From Bacillota bacterium (GTDB lineage Bacteria; Bacillota; Clostridia; Acetivibrionales; DTU013), in the NCBI GenBank assembly GCA_023418915.1, contig JAEZYU010000038.1:62001-126000 (forward strand): a stretch of 64,000 nucleotides of DNA, written 5' to 3'. The notes under the pieces were generated by a model, which was not told the origin of the DNA, did no database searches, and saw nothing but the letters and a program-made list of their open reading frames with translations. Positions within the stretch are counted from its first letter, which is position 1, and every line of letters begins with the position of its first letter. A program made the translations under genes and the position numbers. This document shows, one piece after another, positions 1 to 8,205 of this stretch.

Positions 1-82
1 ACATCAGAATGACAGCCACAAACAGCAGATAATCAAATTGTTTAAAATAATCAGTACCCTTAGTCTTCTCTACGTAATACAT
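1..82 (-). CDS. RodA/FtsW/SpoVE-family protein, N-terminal fragment cut by the window edge
   Basis: Only the first 27 codons are inside the window. They read MYYVEKTKGTDYF, then KQFDYLLFVAVILM, and run off the left edge. A short charged leader, then a K-Q-F-D-Y-L-L motif, then a hydrophobic helix is the usual start of SEDS-family (RodA/FtsW) peptidoglycan glycosyltransferases. The ATG at 82 follows a GGGTGG ribosome binding site about 5 nt upstream. The gene lies downstream of lgt and the Spo0E-like gene on the same strand, so it probably belongs to that operon. Which SEDS paralogue it is cannot be told from 27 residues. The family call is inference from a short match. Confidence 0.55.
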   Translation of the reverse strand, partial: MYYVEKTKGTDYFKQFDYLLFVAVILM

Positions 83-146
83 TCAATCCACCCTGGCAGT
101 CCATTCTGACCACCTATGATACATGAGCCAACATAACAAAATGCAT

Positions 147-299
147 TTATCTTGATCTGGTCCTATGCAACAAAACTATATATTTATCTAATTCAGTACT
201 AATACTATAAATTTCTTCAAAGCCGGCTTCCGAAGATATGAGCCTGTCCAGCTCACCTTTTAGATCTTCGATCTGCTCCAAAAGTTCCTTTTCTTCCAA
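147..299 (-). CDS. Spo0E-family aspartyl-phosphate phosphatase (small)
   Basis: A 50-residue cytoplasmic protein with a charged helical N-terminus and the motif S-x-E-L-D-K-Y-I near the C-terminus. That matches the S-Q-E-L-D signature of Spo0E-like phosphatases, which dephosphorylate Spo0A~P and delay sporulation. The chosen start is TTG at 299, because lgt ends with AAGGAGCAATGAG and places AAGGAG exactly 7 nt upstream of it. The frame stays open further upstream inside lgt, but no ribosome binding site supports an earlier start. It lies one base after the lgt stop, so the two are translationally coupled. Length (50-60 residues) and helical character fit the family. The target response regulator is inferred, not seen. 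Confidence 0.72.
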   Translation of the reverse strand: MEEKELLEQIEDLKGELDRLISSEAGFEEIYSISTELDKYIVLLHRTRSR

Positions 300-300
300 C

Positions 301-1350
301 TCATTGCTCCTTATCAGCTGTATCCTTTTCTGCAGCGCTGTCGCCGCCAGGTTTATCAATCGTCGATGTTTCTCCTTCCGCATTGTCCACACCAACAGCG
401 TGACCGTCATCGTCTTGTGAGGTCTCTTCGGTGCCATCTTCCTCTTCCAATTCTTCTTCCTTCATCTTCATCAGCAAGGCACCGTATTTACTCTGTCCCA
501 ATGTAACCGGCTCTTCATCCTCTTTCTTTTTTATCTTGAGTCTTCTGTATATGAACAGTGCCAATGCAAGGACAAACAATATCACCGAAAGGAGCTGTGA
601 AATCCTGAAGCTGCCCAGCCACAGGCTGTCCGTCCTCAGTCCCTCAATAAATGCTCTTCCGGCACCATATAGTATAAGATACAGAAACAGCACCTCTCCT
701 TCAACCTTCTTTCTTTTCCTGTAGAAAATAAGGAAAAGAAACACTGCAATATCCCATACAGATTCATATAAAAATGTAGGATGAACGCCCCACTGGACTA
801 GATCTGCTCCCGGCAGTGCGCTCGTGACAAATCTGTCGGCAATATTCCCGTTCATTCTCCATGGCAGATCGGTCACTGTGCCGAAGGCCTCCTGGTTTAC
901 AAAATTACCCCAGCGTCCGATGCCCTGTCCAAGCACAAGGTATGGGACCCCGAAATCTACAAGATGCAGAAACGACATCTTTTTCCTTCTGGTATAAAGC
1001 CAAGCCACCAGCAGCGCTCCGATAACGCCGCCATAGATCGCAAGGCCTCCGTCCCTTATCCTGAAAACGCCTATGAGATCGTTCTTATACTGATCCCAGC
1101 TGAAGACCACATAAAACAGTCTTGCAAATATAATTGCCACAGGTGCGGCAAAGAGCACAAGATCCAGTATGTTATCAGGCGTCAGATCATGCTTCCTGCA
1201 GCTTCTGACCGCCAGCAGTACTGCTGTCAGAAACGCCAGTGCAATAATTATACCGTACCAGTATATTTCGATGCCAAAAACTATAAAAGCATACCTTTTA
1301 AATTCAAAATCCAGTCCAAGACCAGGAAAGTTAACATAATTCACATCCAC
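301..1350 (-). CDS. lgt: Prolipoprotein diacylglyceryl transferase with acidic C-terminal tail
   Basis: Transfers diacylglyceryl from phosphatidylglycerol to the lipobox cysteine of prolipoproteins at the cytoplasmic membrane. The hallmarks are I-Y-W-Y-G-I in the first membrane segment, GGLAIYGG near residue 100, GQGIGRWGNFVNQEAFG near 145 (the Lgt signature with its essential Arg), and HPTFLYES. About seven membrane segments are visible. The start is GTG at 1350, with GGGGG 7 nt upstream; the frame is open 8 codons further but lacks a binding site there. The protein is 349 residues against the usual 260-290. The surplus is a C-terminal tail of about 80 residues rich in Glu, Asp, Thr and Ser. 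It is downstream of two M16-family genes. Confidence 0.96.
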   Translation of the reverse strand: MDVNYVNFPGLGLDFEFKRYAFIVFGIEIYWYGIIIALAFLTAVLLAVRSCRKHDLTPDNILDLVLFAAPVAIIFARLFYVVFSWDQYKNDLIGVFRIRDGGLAIYGGVIGALLVAWLYTRRKKMSFLHLVDFGVPYLVLGQGIGRWGNFVNQEAFGTVTDLPWRMNGNIADRFVTSALPGADLVQWGVHPTFLYESVWDIAVFLFLIFYRKRKKVEGEVLFLYLILYGAGRAFIEGLRTDSLWLGSFRISQLLSVILFVLALALFIYRRLKIKKKEDEEPVTLGQSKYGALLMKMKEEELEEEDGTEETSQDDDGHAVGVDNAEGETSTIDKPGGDSAAEKDTADKEQ

Positions 1351-1382
1351 TGTGAATCCCCCTTTGTACATCAACTATTATA

Positions 1383-2666
1383 TCAAACAGGCCTTATCAC
1401 GGACATGGCAAGATTCTCCTGTTTGAAGTGGTCATGCAGTACTTCATTAACATATTTAAAAGATATTTTATCATAAACATTCAAATAGTCAAACATGCTT
1501 ACACCCTTAAAGTATACAGATATGAATGAATGTGATATCCTCTCGACCGAGTTGAACTGCCTCATGTATTTACCCAGCATGTATCTTATCAGCCTGTCGT
1601 AGCCGGCCTCATCCAGACCGCTCTTTTTCGCCTTCTCAAGAGCCTGGCAGAATCTTTCTCTTACCTTAAGAGGGTCGGGCGATTCACCGCCAACAGCTGA
1701 AAACGCATAACCCCTTTCGATATTGAAATCCGTATCAAAGGATGAATTCAGCAAGCCTTCGCTATAGAGCTGTTCATACAGCTCGGAGCTTCTTCCTATC
1801 AATAGATCAAGCAGCAGTTTCACAGCCGTTTCATACATGAGCAGCTCTGTACCTCTGTCACCAAAGGATGTGTCCTTAAACCCCATCTGGAACATCGGTA
1901 TGGATACGGCAAGCTTCTGCTCGACATAATCCATATTTATCGTATTCGGTTCATCAGGATATATCCTTTTGACCGGAGTTCTGGCATCCTTAATGGCAAG
2001 AGCTGCTTCAGCCCTTTCAAAGACGCTTTGCGGTTCAACGTCACCAACAACAAGCAAAATCATATTTGAAGGATGGTAAAAGGTATTATAGCATGTATAC
2101 AACGTTTCTCTGTCGATCCTTGATATACTGTCTATCGTACCCGCTATGTCGATCTTCACCGGATGGTTTTTATAGAAAGCTCCAAGAAGATTGAAAAACA
2201 CTCTCCAACCGGGATTGTCCTGATACATCATAATTTCCTGGCCGATTATACCCTTCTCCTTCTCAACGCTCTCCTGAGTTATATACGGATTCTGGACATA
2301 ATTGAGCAGAAGATCGAAATTTTCATCAAACCTGTCTGTGCATGAAAACAGATATACGGTCTGATTGAAGCTTGTATAAGCATTCGGATTGGAACCCAGC
2401 GCAGAAAACTTGTCCATGACGCTGCCGTCCTTCTGCTCGAACAGCTTATGCTCCAAAAAATGTGCTATGCCGTCCGGAACGCGCACAGCATTTTCTTCAC
2501 CCGGTATGATGAACTCATTGTCTACAGATCCGTAATGGGTAGCAAAGGTGGCATATTTTTTTGAGTAGCCCATCCTTGGTATAACAAAAGCCTTCAGTCC
2601 GCTGCTGTGCTCATATTTGTAAAGGACTTCCCCGGCTTTTTCATATTGTATCCTTTCAATATTCAT
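1383..2666 (-). CDS. M16-family zinc metallopeptidase (YmfH-like, catalytic subunit)
   Basis: 427 residues. The inverted zinc motif H-x-x-E-H appears as HFLEH near residue 70, with a downstream Glu in the VEKEKGIIGQEIMMYQDNP segment near 140, typical of pitrilysin/M16 active sites. No signal peptide is seen, so it is probably cytoplasmic. The ATG at 2666 follows GGAG by 8 nt. It pairs with the upstream paralogue, which lacks the zinc motif. Such pairs (YmfF/YmfH in Bacillus) are thought to act as heterodimers, one subunit catalytic and one helping to bind substrate. The natural substrate is not known from sequence. Confidence 0.9.
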   Translation of the reverse strand: MNIERIQYEKAGEVLYKYEHSSGLKAFVIPRMGYSKKYATFATHYGSVDNEFIIPGEENAVRVPDGIAHFLEHKLFEQKDGSVMDKFSALGSNPNAYTSFNQTVYLFSCTDRFDENFDLLLNYVQNPYITQESVEKEKGIIGQEIMMYQDNPGWRVFFNLLGAFYKNHPVKIDIAGTIDSISRIDRETLYTCYNTFYHPSNMILLVVGDVEPQSVFERAEAALAIKDARTPVKRIYPDEPNTINMDYVEQKLAVSIPMFQMGFKDTSFGDRGTELLMYETAVKLLLDLLIGRSSELYEQLYSEGLLNSSFDTDFNIERGYAFSAVGGESPDPLKVRERFCQALEKAKKSGLDEAGYDRLIRYMLGKYMRQFNSVERISHSFISVYFKGVSMFDYLNVYDKISFKYVNEVLHDHFKQENLAMSVIRPV

Positions 2667-2701
2667 TGAAACATCTCCTCATTCTATACTAAACATACGT
2701 C

Positions 2702-4009
2702 TTACTGAGACTGCACTCCATCTTCAGGAGCAGTAAGAAAATATACCGTATCAAGGCCAACACACTGAGCGATCCTTTTGACATCATCCTTTTTCACTTT
2801 TTTGACCCTTTGCACAATGTCTGTGAAATCGTCATGAGTGCCTGAAACTGTCTGGCTCAGGTAGAAATCGACTATATTGATCTGGCTGTCGGTAAGGGAT
2901 TTCACTCCGGTTTCGATGCTCTTTACTGTGGCTTCAATTTCCTGATCGGAGATGATGCCCTGCTTTATGTCATCGAGCTGCCTGCTTATTATCTCCAGTG
3001 CCTTCTCCTTGTTCTTTATCTCTATACCGCTGCTCACCACCATGAGCCCTTTGAATTTCTCAAGCCTGGAATATGCGTAGTAAGCCAGACTCGCTTTCTC
3101 GCGCACATTCTGGAACAGCTTTGAATGGATACCCCCGCCAAGTATACCGTTGAATACCATAAGCACCGGATAATCGTTACTGTCCGCCGATGTGTTGGTT
3201 CTATAGCCGAGGCATAGCTTTCCCTGTGTCACATTCATCTTTTCCGTCACTTGCCTTGCCGCTGTTTTTACCTTTTTTGTGAAGCCATTTAAAAGAGTGA
3301 TTATATTATCGCGGGGCAGCCCCTTAAGCAGCTCGATCAGCCTGTCTGTCTGCTCATTCGTAATGCTTCCTGTAAGATAGACCTGCATGGGAAAGGACCT
3401 GATAACAGTCCTGTAATGGGCTGTCAATTCATCTGCGCTGATACTGTCAAGATCCTCTGTAAAGCCATAATCGTAGATTCCGTAGGGCTCATCACTGCAG
3501 ACCTCTTCCAGACACCTGTCCACACTGTACTGCATCTTGTCATTTACTCTGCCCTCTATCAAAATCCTCAGCTTGTCTTTTTCCTGTGCCAGGTAATCTT
3601 TATTGAATCTGCCGTTTATAAACGCCGGCTTTGTGACGATGTCATACAGCAGTTCCAGACCGGCTGCAAATGTATCTGTGCCGTCCGGCACATACCGCTT
3701 CGACAGGAATTCGGTATAAAAATGAATGATATGCCTCTCTCCCTTTTTAGTGACTCCACAGTCGAAGCTGGCTCCATAAAGGTTTTCAAGTTCCATTGAA
3801 ATATCCCTCAGAGTTGGGTGAGCCTCGCTGCCCCGCCTCATTACCGCAGGCAGCAGTGCATTTCTCGTAACATTATCTCTGGTAAGATTATCCTGGAAAA
3901 AGAAATGGATGCTGCTTGTCTTGAACTTTTCCGTATCGATCCTATAGATGTCTATTCCATTGAATGTGGATACCTTAACCGCTTTCCCGGCATTGAATTC
4001 CTTCTCCAT
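2702..4009 (-). CDS. M16-family protein without zinc motif (YmfF-like partner)
   Basis: 435 residues with the M16 fold pattern (NALLPAVMRRGSEAHPT, ELENLYGASF, and a second half with LCLGYRTN and GGGIHSKLFQNVREKASLAYYA). The H-x-x-E-H zinc site is absent: the corresponding helix reads LLPAVMRRGSE. It should therefore be the non-catalytic half of a heterodimer with the next gene. The start is ATG at 4009, preceded by a purine-rich AAGGAAGG; the frame is open 31 codons further, but that extension has no ribosome binding site and reaches into the promoter region. A sigma-A-type promoter lies just upstream. It is the first gene of the run ymfF-ymfH-lgt-spo0E-rodA. Confidence 0.85.
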   Translation of the reverse strand: MEKEFNAGKAVKVSTFNGIDIYRIDTEKFKTSSIHFFFQDNLTRDNVTRNALLPAVMRRGSEAHPTLRDISMELENLYGASFDCGVTKKGERHIIHFYTEFLSKRYVPDGTDTFAAGLELLYDIVTKPAFINGRFNKDYLAQEKDKLRILIEGRVNDKMQYSVDRCLEEVCSDEPYGIYDYGFTEDLDSISADELTAHYRTVIRSFPMQVYLTGSITNEQTDRLIELLKGLPRDNIITLLNGFTKKVKTAARQVTEKMNVTQGKLCLGYRTNTSADSNDYPVLMVFNGILGGGIHSKLFQNVREKASLAYYAYSRLEKFKGLMVVSSGIEIKNKEKALEIISRQLDDIKQGIISDQEIEATVKSIETGVKSLTDSQINIVDFYLSQTVSGTHDDFTDIVQRVKKVKKDDVKRIAQCVGLDTVYFLTAPEDGVQSQ

Positions 4010-4072
4010 CCGTACCTTCCTTTCCTCCTGCAGATAGCTGCATAGTCTGAATCTGCACTGATACTTACTTAT

Positions 4073-4102
4073 AGTATAATAAAATAGAGTGATTGTATTC
4101 AA
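4073..4102 (-). promoter_or_regulatory. Sigma-A-type promoter for the M16-lgt operon
   Basis: On the minus strand, TTGAAT (-35, at 4097-4102) and TATACT (-10, at 4073-4078) are separated by 18 bp. Transcription would start near 4066, about 57 nt upstream of the chosen ATG at 4009. This supports the shorter start of the first M16 gene. Assigned by consensus only. Confidence 0.55.
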
Positions 4103-4198
4103 TATCTGGAAAGAATATTATGCTGCATCATACCGTGATATTTTATCAAAGAACGGAAATAATACTGTCAGAAATTCCATTTATGACCGGAGGTTATT

Positions 4199-4372
4199 AT
4201 GAGATACAGCAATACACGTAAATACCCAATAACTCAAATGAAAAAAAATAATCAGCAAAGCAGGGAAGACCGGATAGTAGACATGAGTCTTGGAACTGCG
4301 GCAGGACTGCTGGCCCTAGTTTTCCTCGAGGGGATGTTCTGGGGATATATGATAAAAAAGCTGCGGCGATAA
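4199..4372 (+). CDS. Small single-pass membrane protein, unknown function
   Basis: A 57-residue ORF with ATG at 4199 and GGAGG 5 nt upstream. The N-terminal half is basic and polar (MRYSNTRKYP, then QMKKNNQQSREDR). The C-terminal half is one hydrophobic helix (LGTAAGLLALVFLEG, then MFWGYMIK) ending in KKLRR. This is the pattern of a small anchored protein with both ends charged. It sits alone between the divergent M16 operon and the diguanylate cyclase, 127 bp before the latter. No family is recognised. The strong binding site and the clean hydrophobic segment are the reasons for calling it; an antisense frame of similar length overlaps it. Confidence 0.5.
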   Translation: MRYSNTRKYPITQMKKNNQQSREDRIVDMSLGTAAGLLALVFLEGMFWGYMIKKLRR

Positions 4373-4499
4373 ACAGGCAAGGCTTGCTTGCGGTAATCCT
4401 TTGAGGTCATTGTTATCAGAGCCTTAGTAAACATACCTGTTATATAAAAACCAGTAATATCCGATATCTATAACACAGGAAATATCAAGGGGGTCGCAT

Positions 4500-5678
4500 A
4501 TGCCGCATCAGGCTCTGGAAACCATATATCTTCTGACGTCTGTCATATCGGTCTGTTTCGCTTTCTGTATACCGGTCATGGCTATGCTGCTTAAAAATGC
4601 AGAGAGAATCTCAAGGCTTTTTGCTTATTCTTTTTTCATTGTCCTTATACTGAATTTAGTTTCAGTTCTTTCACACAGCAATGAAGCTACTGCTGTTTTG
4701 GCGGCATGTGCGGATGTGCTGTTTTTACTGGCCTTAATTACAGTGATCCTGTCCCGGGCAAGCATGCTTGCGCTATTATTCATAATAGCGGCACCGGTAG
4801 TTATTTTGGCAGTCCTCTATTCCTATGCCGATACGGTGAACCTCCTTTATCAGCATGACATAATTCCCGCTTTAGTCATCTTTTTATCAGTTGCAGTAAT
4901 GTATCTGCTAAAGACTAAAAAGGGCAGCGAAAGCTTGGTATTCTGGTCTGTCCTGCCTCTGGCAGGCTCTGCTCTGGCGAACCTGTACCCTCACATATGG
5001 GCTGCAGTACTGGCAGTGCCGTTGTTGAAGCTGATTTCATACTCTATTTTACTCTACTACTTCTATAAAGTATTCTTTAAGGATCTGATCGCCAAATGCG
5101 AGGCAAACGCCAAAAAATTATCTGAAATAGACCGCTCCATTGATCTTGAAGTAAAAAAGAGGATGCTCGAGGTGGAGAGGGTTAACAGAAAGCTGGTAGA
5201 TATAGCCAAAACCGATAGTCTTTCAAATGTACTAAATAAAGCTGCGATCCTTGAAGCAATTGACAGGCTTATTGCGGAAAAGCCCAAGAAAGCCTTGTCT
5301 ATCCTAATGCTTGATATAGATAAATTTAAATATATAAATGACACCTTCGGTCACGTTGTTGGAGACAAATGCATCAGGATGCTTGCTTCATCTGCGAGGA
5401 ATAATTTCAGAAATATCGATCTCATTGGCAGATACGGCGGAGATGAATTCATCGTCGTGCTTCCTGAAACTGACTCCAGACAGGCTGTAACTATAGCTGA
5501 GCGTTTCAGAAAAATAATAGAGGAAACATCCTCTCCGAGCATCACGATATCTATCGGTATATCAACCTACCCTGACGACGGCCGTGATGTGAAATCGCTG
5601 ATCATGGAAGCCGACAAGAGTCTTTATATATCCAAGAAAAAAGGCAGAAATGCAGTGTCCCACCGGGATGCATACTAA
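4500..5678 (+). CDS. Membrane-bound GGDEF diguanylate cyclase
   Basis: 392 residues. The first about 200 residues hold six to eight hydrophobic segments. A coiled-coil linker follows (CEANAKKLSEIDRSIDLE), then a GGDEF domain from about residue 235. The active-site loop is intact as RYGGDEF near 313. An allosteric inhibition site R-x-x-D is present as RNID, five residues before GGDEF, so product inhibition by c-di-GMP is expected. DIDKFKYINDTFGH is the usual metal and substrate strand. No EAL domain follows. The start ATG at 4500 has GGGGG 6 nt upstream. It is monocistronic and convergent with the DUF3343 gene. The membrane domain is not a family I can name. Confidence 0.93.
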   Translation: MPHQALETIYLLTSVISVCFAFCIPVMAMLLKNAERISRLFAYSFFIVLILNLVSVLSHSNEATAVLAACADVLFLLALITVILSRASMLALLFIIAAPVVILAVLYSYADTVNLLYQHDIIPALVIFLSVAVMYLLKTKKGSESLVFWSVLPLAGSALANLYPHIWAAVLAVPLLKLISYSILLYYFYKVFFKDLIAKCEANAKKLSEIDRSIDLEVKKRMLEVERVNRKLVDIAKTDSLSNVLNKAAILEAIDRLIAEKPKKALSILMLDIDKFKYINDTFGHVVGDKCIRMLASSARNNFRNIDLIGRYGGDEFIVVLPETDSRQAVTIAERFRKIIEETSSPSITISIGISTYPDDGRDVKSLIMEADKSLYISKKKGRNAVSHRDAY

Positions 5679-5708
5679 CGCTGTCAAACCTGATTAAGGC
5701 AGCAATAA

Positions 5709-5939
5709 TCAACAGATCTCATATACTCCGTCGAGCGGCAGATTTGAATCCTGCAAGGCCTTAAGCGCATTGCTTTTATCATCCGCAGCAATACGGACAC
5801 AGACTCCGCAGCTGGAACTTATATGTCGGGGGATAGGTATCAGCCTTGAACTGATTCCGGCCTTTGAAAGTATTTGATCCGCCCGGACTGCATAGCTTGA
5901 TGAATATACAAGTAAAACAATATAGTGCTTCCCGCTCAT
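5709..5939 (-). CDS. DUF3343-family small protein (putative Se/S carrier)
   Basis: 76 residues with the DUF3343 pattern: a short strand (YIVLLVYSSSYAVRADQIL), I-P-I-P-R-H-I-S-S-S-C-G-V-C-V-R, and a C-terminal LDGVYEI. The paired cysteines in S-C-G-V-C are the likely functional residues. DUF3343 proteins occur next to YedE/YedF and cysteine-desulfurase genes in selenium-using bacteria and have been proposed to carry Se or S. Its ATG overlaps the stop of the desulfurase gene in ATGA, with GGGAG 6 nt upstream, so it is translationally coupled. It is the last gene of this four-gene operon. The carrier role is inference. Confidence 0.82.
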   Translation of the reverse strand: MSGKHYIVLLVYSSSYAVRADQILSKAGISSRLIPIPRHISSSCGVCVRIAADDKSNALKALQDSNLPLDGVYEIC

Positions 5940-7090
5940 TTCAACTCCCTTGATAATGCGGCAACTGCCTCGATTGCCCTTGTGATATCCTCTTGTTTAT
6001 TTAAATAACCTATTCCAAACCTGACCGTGCCATCGGGAAATGTTCCAATGGTCATATGTGCCGCCGGAGCGCAATGAAGTCCGATACGGCACAGTATCCC
6101 ATATTCATCATCCAGCCGCAAGCCAGCCTCCGAGGATGGCATCCCTCTAATATTGAATGAAACCACCGCAGTTTGTTCTTTCGCATTCAAAGTGCCATAT
6201 ACAAAGCACTCAGGTATCTGCATCAATCCGTCTATTAACTGCTGTGTTAATTTGATTTCATGGGAACGGATCTTATCCAGACCTTCCTTCGATATCCATT
6301 GTATTGCTGCAGCCAAACCGGCCAGTCCAACGCCGTTGACCGTACCAGATTCCATGGCATCCGGCAGAAATACAGGCTGCTCTTCAAATTCTGAATAGCT
6401 TCCTGTTCCGCCCTGTATCAATGGCCTCACCTGTTTCTCATCCACACGCTCACCAATGATCAAGCCGCCTGTTCCAGTTGGACCATACAAGGCTTTGTGC
6501 CCGGTAAAGGCCAACAGGTCTATCATGTCCTTTTGCATATCGATCGGACAGCTTCCGGCGCTCTGTGCAGTATCCACCAGAGACATAATGCCATGCTTTC
6601 TGCACAGGGTACCTATTTCACGGATGGGCAGCAGTGTTCCAACGACATTGGAAGCGTGATTAACTGCCGCCATCTTTGTGTTGGGACGGATGTGAGCTTC
6701 CACATCCGACGGTTTCAGCCTCCCGCATTTATCACAGCCGACTACAGATACCTCGATTCCCTTTTTCTGCAGCCGCCTGAGAGGTCTCATCATGGAATTA
6801 TGCTCCATGCTGCTCGTAATAACATGATCTCCCGGCTTCAGGATCCCCTGCAGGCAAAGGTTGAGCGCCTCTGTTATGTTATGTCCGAATACGACACGAA
6901 GAGGATCCGGTGCATTAAATATCCCGGCGACTGCCTCTCTCGCCATGTAAACGGATTGACTGGCCTTAACCGCAAGCCTGTGTCCGGCACGGCCGGGATT
7001 AGCTCCTACCCTCTCCAGAAAATCTGCCATTGCCTTTGAGACACAAGGCGGTTTAGGCCATGTTGTTGCCGCATTATCCAAATATATCAT
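5936..7090 (-). CDS. Class V aminotransferase, cysteine-desulfurase-like (selenium-cluster type)
   Basis: 384 residues of the PLP-dependent class V fold. It begins MIYLDNAATTWPKP, has the PLP lysine in FTGHKALYGPTGTGG near residue 198, and the catalytic-cysteine loop GLHCAPAAH near 338. This matches the desulfurase subfamily found in selenium clusters rather than IscS or SufS. The expected reaction is removal of S from cysteine or Se from selenocysteine. The start is the second ATG (7090): it overlaps the yedE stop in ATGA and has GGAG 7 nt upstream, whereas the ATG at 7096 lies only 1 nt after that site. It is coupled on both sides, to yedE and to DUF3343. Substrate choice is inferred from the neighbours. 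Confidence 0.9.
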   Translation of the reverse strand: MIYLDNAATTWPKPPCVSKAMADFLERVGANPGRAGHRLAVKASQSVYMAREAVAGIFNAPDPLRVVFGHNITEALNLCLQGILKPGDHVITSSMEHNSMMRPLRRLQKKGIEVSVVGCDKCGRLKPSDVEAHIRPNTKMAAVNHASNVVGTLLPIREIGTLCRKHGIMSLVDTAQSAGSCPIDMQKDMIDLLAFTGHKALYGPTGTGGLIIGERVDEKQVRPLIQGGTGSYSEFEEQPVFLPDAMESGTVNGVGLAGLAAAIQWISKEGLDKIRSHEIKLTQQLIDGLMQIPECFVYGTLNAKEQTAVVSFNIRGMPSSEAGLRLDDEYGILCRIGLHCAPAAHMTIGTFPDGTVRFGIGYLNKQEDITRAIEAVAALSRELK

Positions 7091-8205
7091 CTGCATTCTC
7101 CATTACCTATGCGCATTGTAAAACCGATCACCAGGCAATAAACCAATCCAAGCACTATGGCAGCATTGCCTAAAGTACTGAGATCGCCGACTGTGCCGCA
7201 TGCCGGCTTCCCTAATAAGCCAAAATTATATGTGGCGGCAGCGGAGCAAAGCATTCCAAAAACGAAGAAGGCCGCATCAGTATCCCCTTCCCCCGACAGA
7301 AACAGCTGTCTTGCCGCACATCCTCCGCCAAGAGTAAATGCAAGGCCGGCAAGCACCATACCTGCAAGACTCCAGATATATTCTGTGACTCCGGCCGGTT
7401 CAATCTTGTTATTGAAAAATACATTAAATTGTCCAAGTGCCAGATTCATGATGAAGGCCGTTATTGCCATTGCAATCAGACCATAAAGATAGTGCCCGTT
7501 CCTGATAAGAAAGATATCTCTGAAGCCACCAATGGTGCAAAACCTGGATCGCTGAGCCAGAAAGCCGATCACCAATCCAGCCATAAGCGATATAATAACA
7601 GGTGCATTTAGTGAAGATGGTTCATTCCAGCTTCTGAGCGGAGCTGTCATATCATTTACCCTGATATTAAAAATAAATAGTATAAGCAGGAGCAGCATAA
7701 CTCCGGGAAATACTATACCGGCTGTAGTCTTCGTCCTTGAAGGGCGGCCGGGATAGAAACCACTCTTTATGAGTCCCACTCCGGCAAATACTCCGCAAAC
7801 CATGGCAGCCAGTGCCGGCACCGCATTCAGATTACCTTCTGCAAGGCGAAGAACCGTCCCGAACGGGCAACCTGTGAACGACAATGCTCCTATCATTGCA
7901 AAAAAGCCAAGGAAAAAACGGACCATCGGAGCCGAACCGCCCCGTGCTCTAAATTCCTTGAAAAGTACCGAAGAAAGTGTCGATCCAAGTACCAGTCCAA
8001 TAATCTCGGGACGCATATACTGTCCCCCGGGAGCCTGATGCAATCCTATCGATCCGGCAAGATCCCTCTCCATACAAGCGATGCATAAGCCTGTATCCGG
8101 GTTTCCCAGCTTGTATAATACAGGAGCCAGAAAGCCGATCATGCAGCCGACAAATACCATAAAACCTTTGGTACCGAAATAATCGACTGTACTTTTATTC
8201 TTCAT
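7087..8205 (-). CDS. yedE: YedE-type transporter, putative selenium (or sulfur) importer
   Basis: 372 residues, with about ten hydrophobic segments arranged as two YeeE/YedE-like halves. Conserved cysteine motifs are CIACMERD at the N-terminus, FTGCPFG near 110, RFCTIGGFRD near 220, GGGCAARQL near 295 and KPACGTVGDL near 340. Cysteines lining the path are a feature of the family; YeeE moves thiosulfate, and YedE in selenium clusters is predicted to import a Se compound. The start is ATG at 8205; an in-frame GTG at 8214 is possible. Both overlap the end of the propeller gene. The downstream desulfurase overlaps by ATGA. Selenium as substrate is inferred from operon context. Confidence 0.88.
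   Translation of the reverse strand: MKNKSTVDYFGTKGFMVFVGCMIGFLAPVLYKLGNPDTGLCIACMERDLAGSIGLHQAPGGQYMRPEIIGLVLGSTLSSVLFKEFRARGGSAPMVRFFLGFFAMIGALSFTGCPFGTVLRLAEGNLNAVPALAAMVCGVFAGVGLIKSGFYPGRPSRTKTTAGIVFPGVMLLLLILFIFNIRVNDMTAPLRSWNEPSSLNAPVIISLMAGLVIGFLAQRSRFCTIGGFRDIFLIRNGHYLYGLIAMAITAFIMNLALGQFNVFFNNKIEPAGVTEYIWSLAGMVLAGLAFTLGGGCAARQLFLSGEGDTDAAFFVFGMLCSAAATYNFGLLGKPACGTVGDLSTLGNAAIVLGLVYCLVIGFTMRIGNGECR

Noticed and set aside
4252..4434. 60-residue minus-strand ORF antisense to the small membrane ORF
   Set aside because: No ribosome binding site and no hydrophobic segment or motif, while the plus-strand frame has both.
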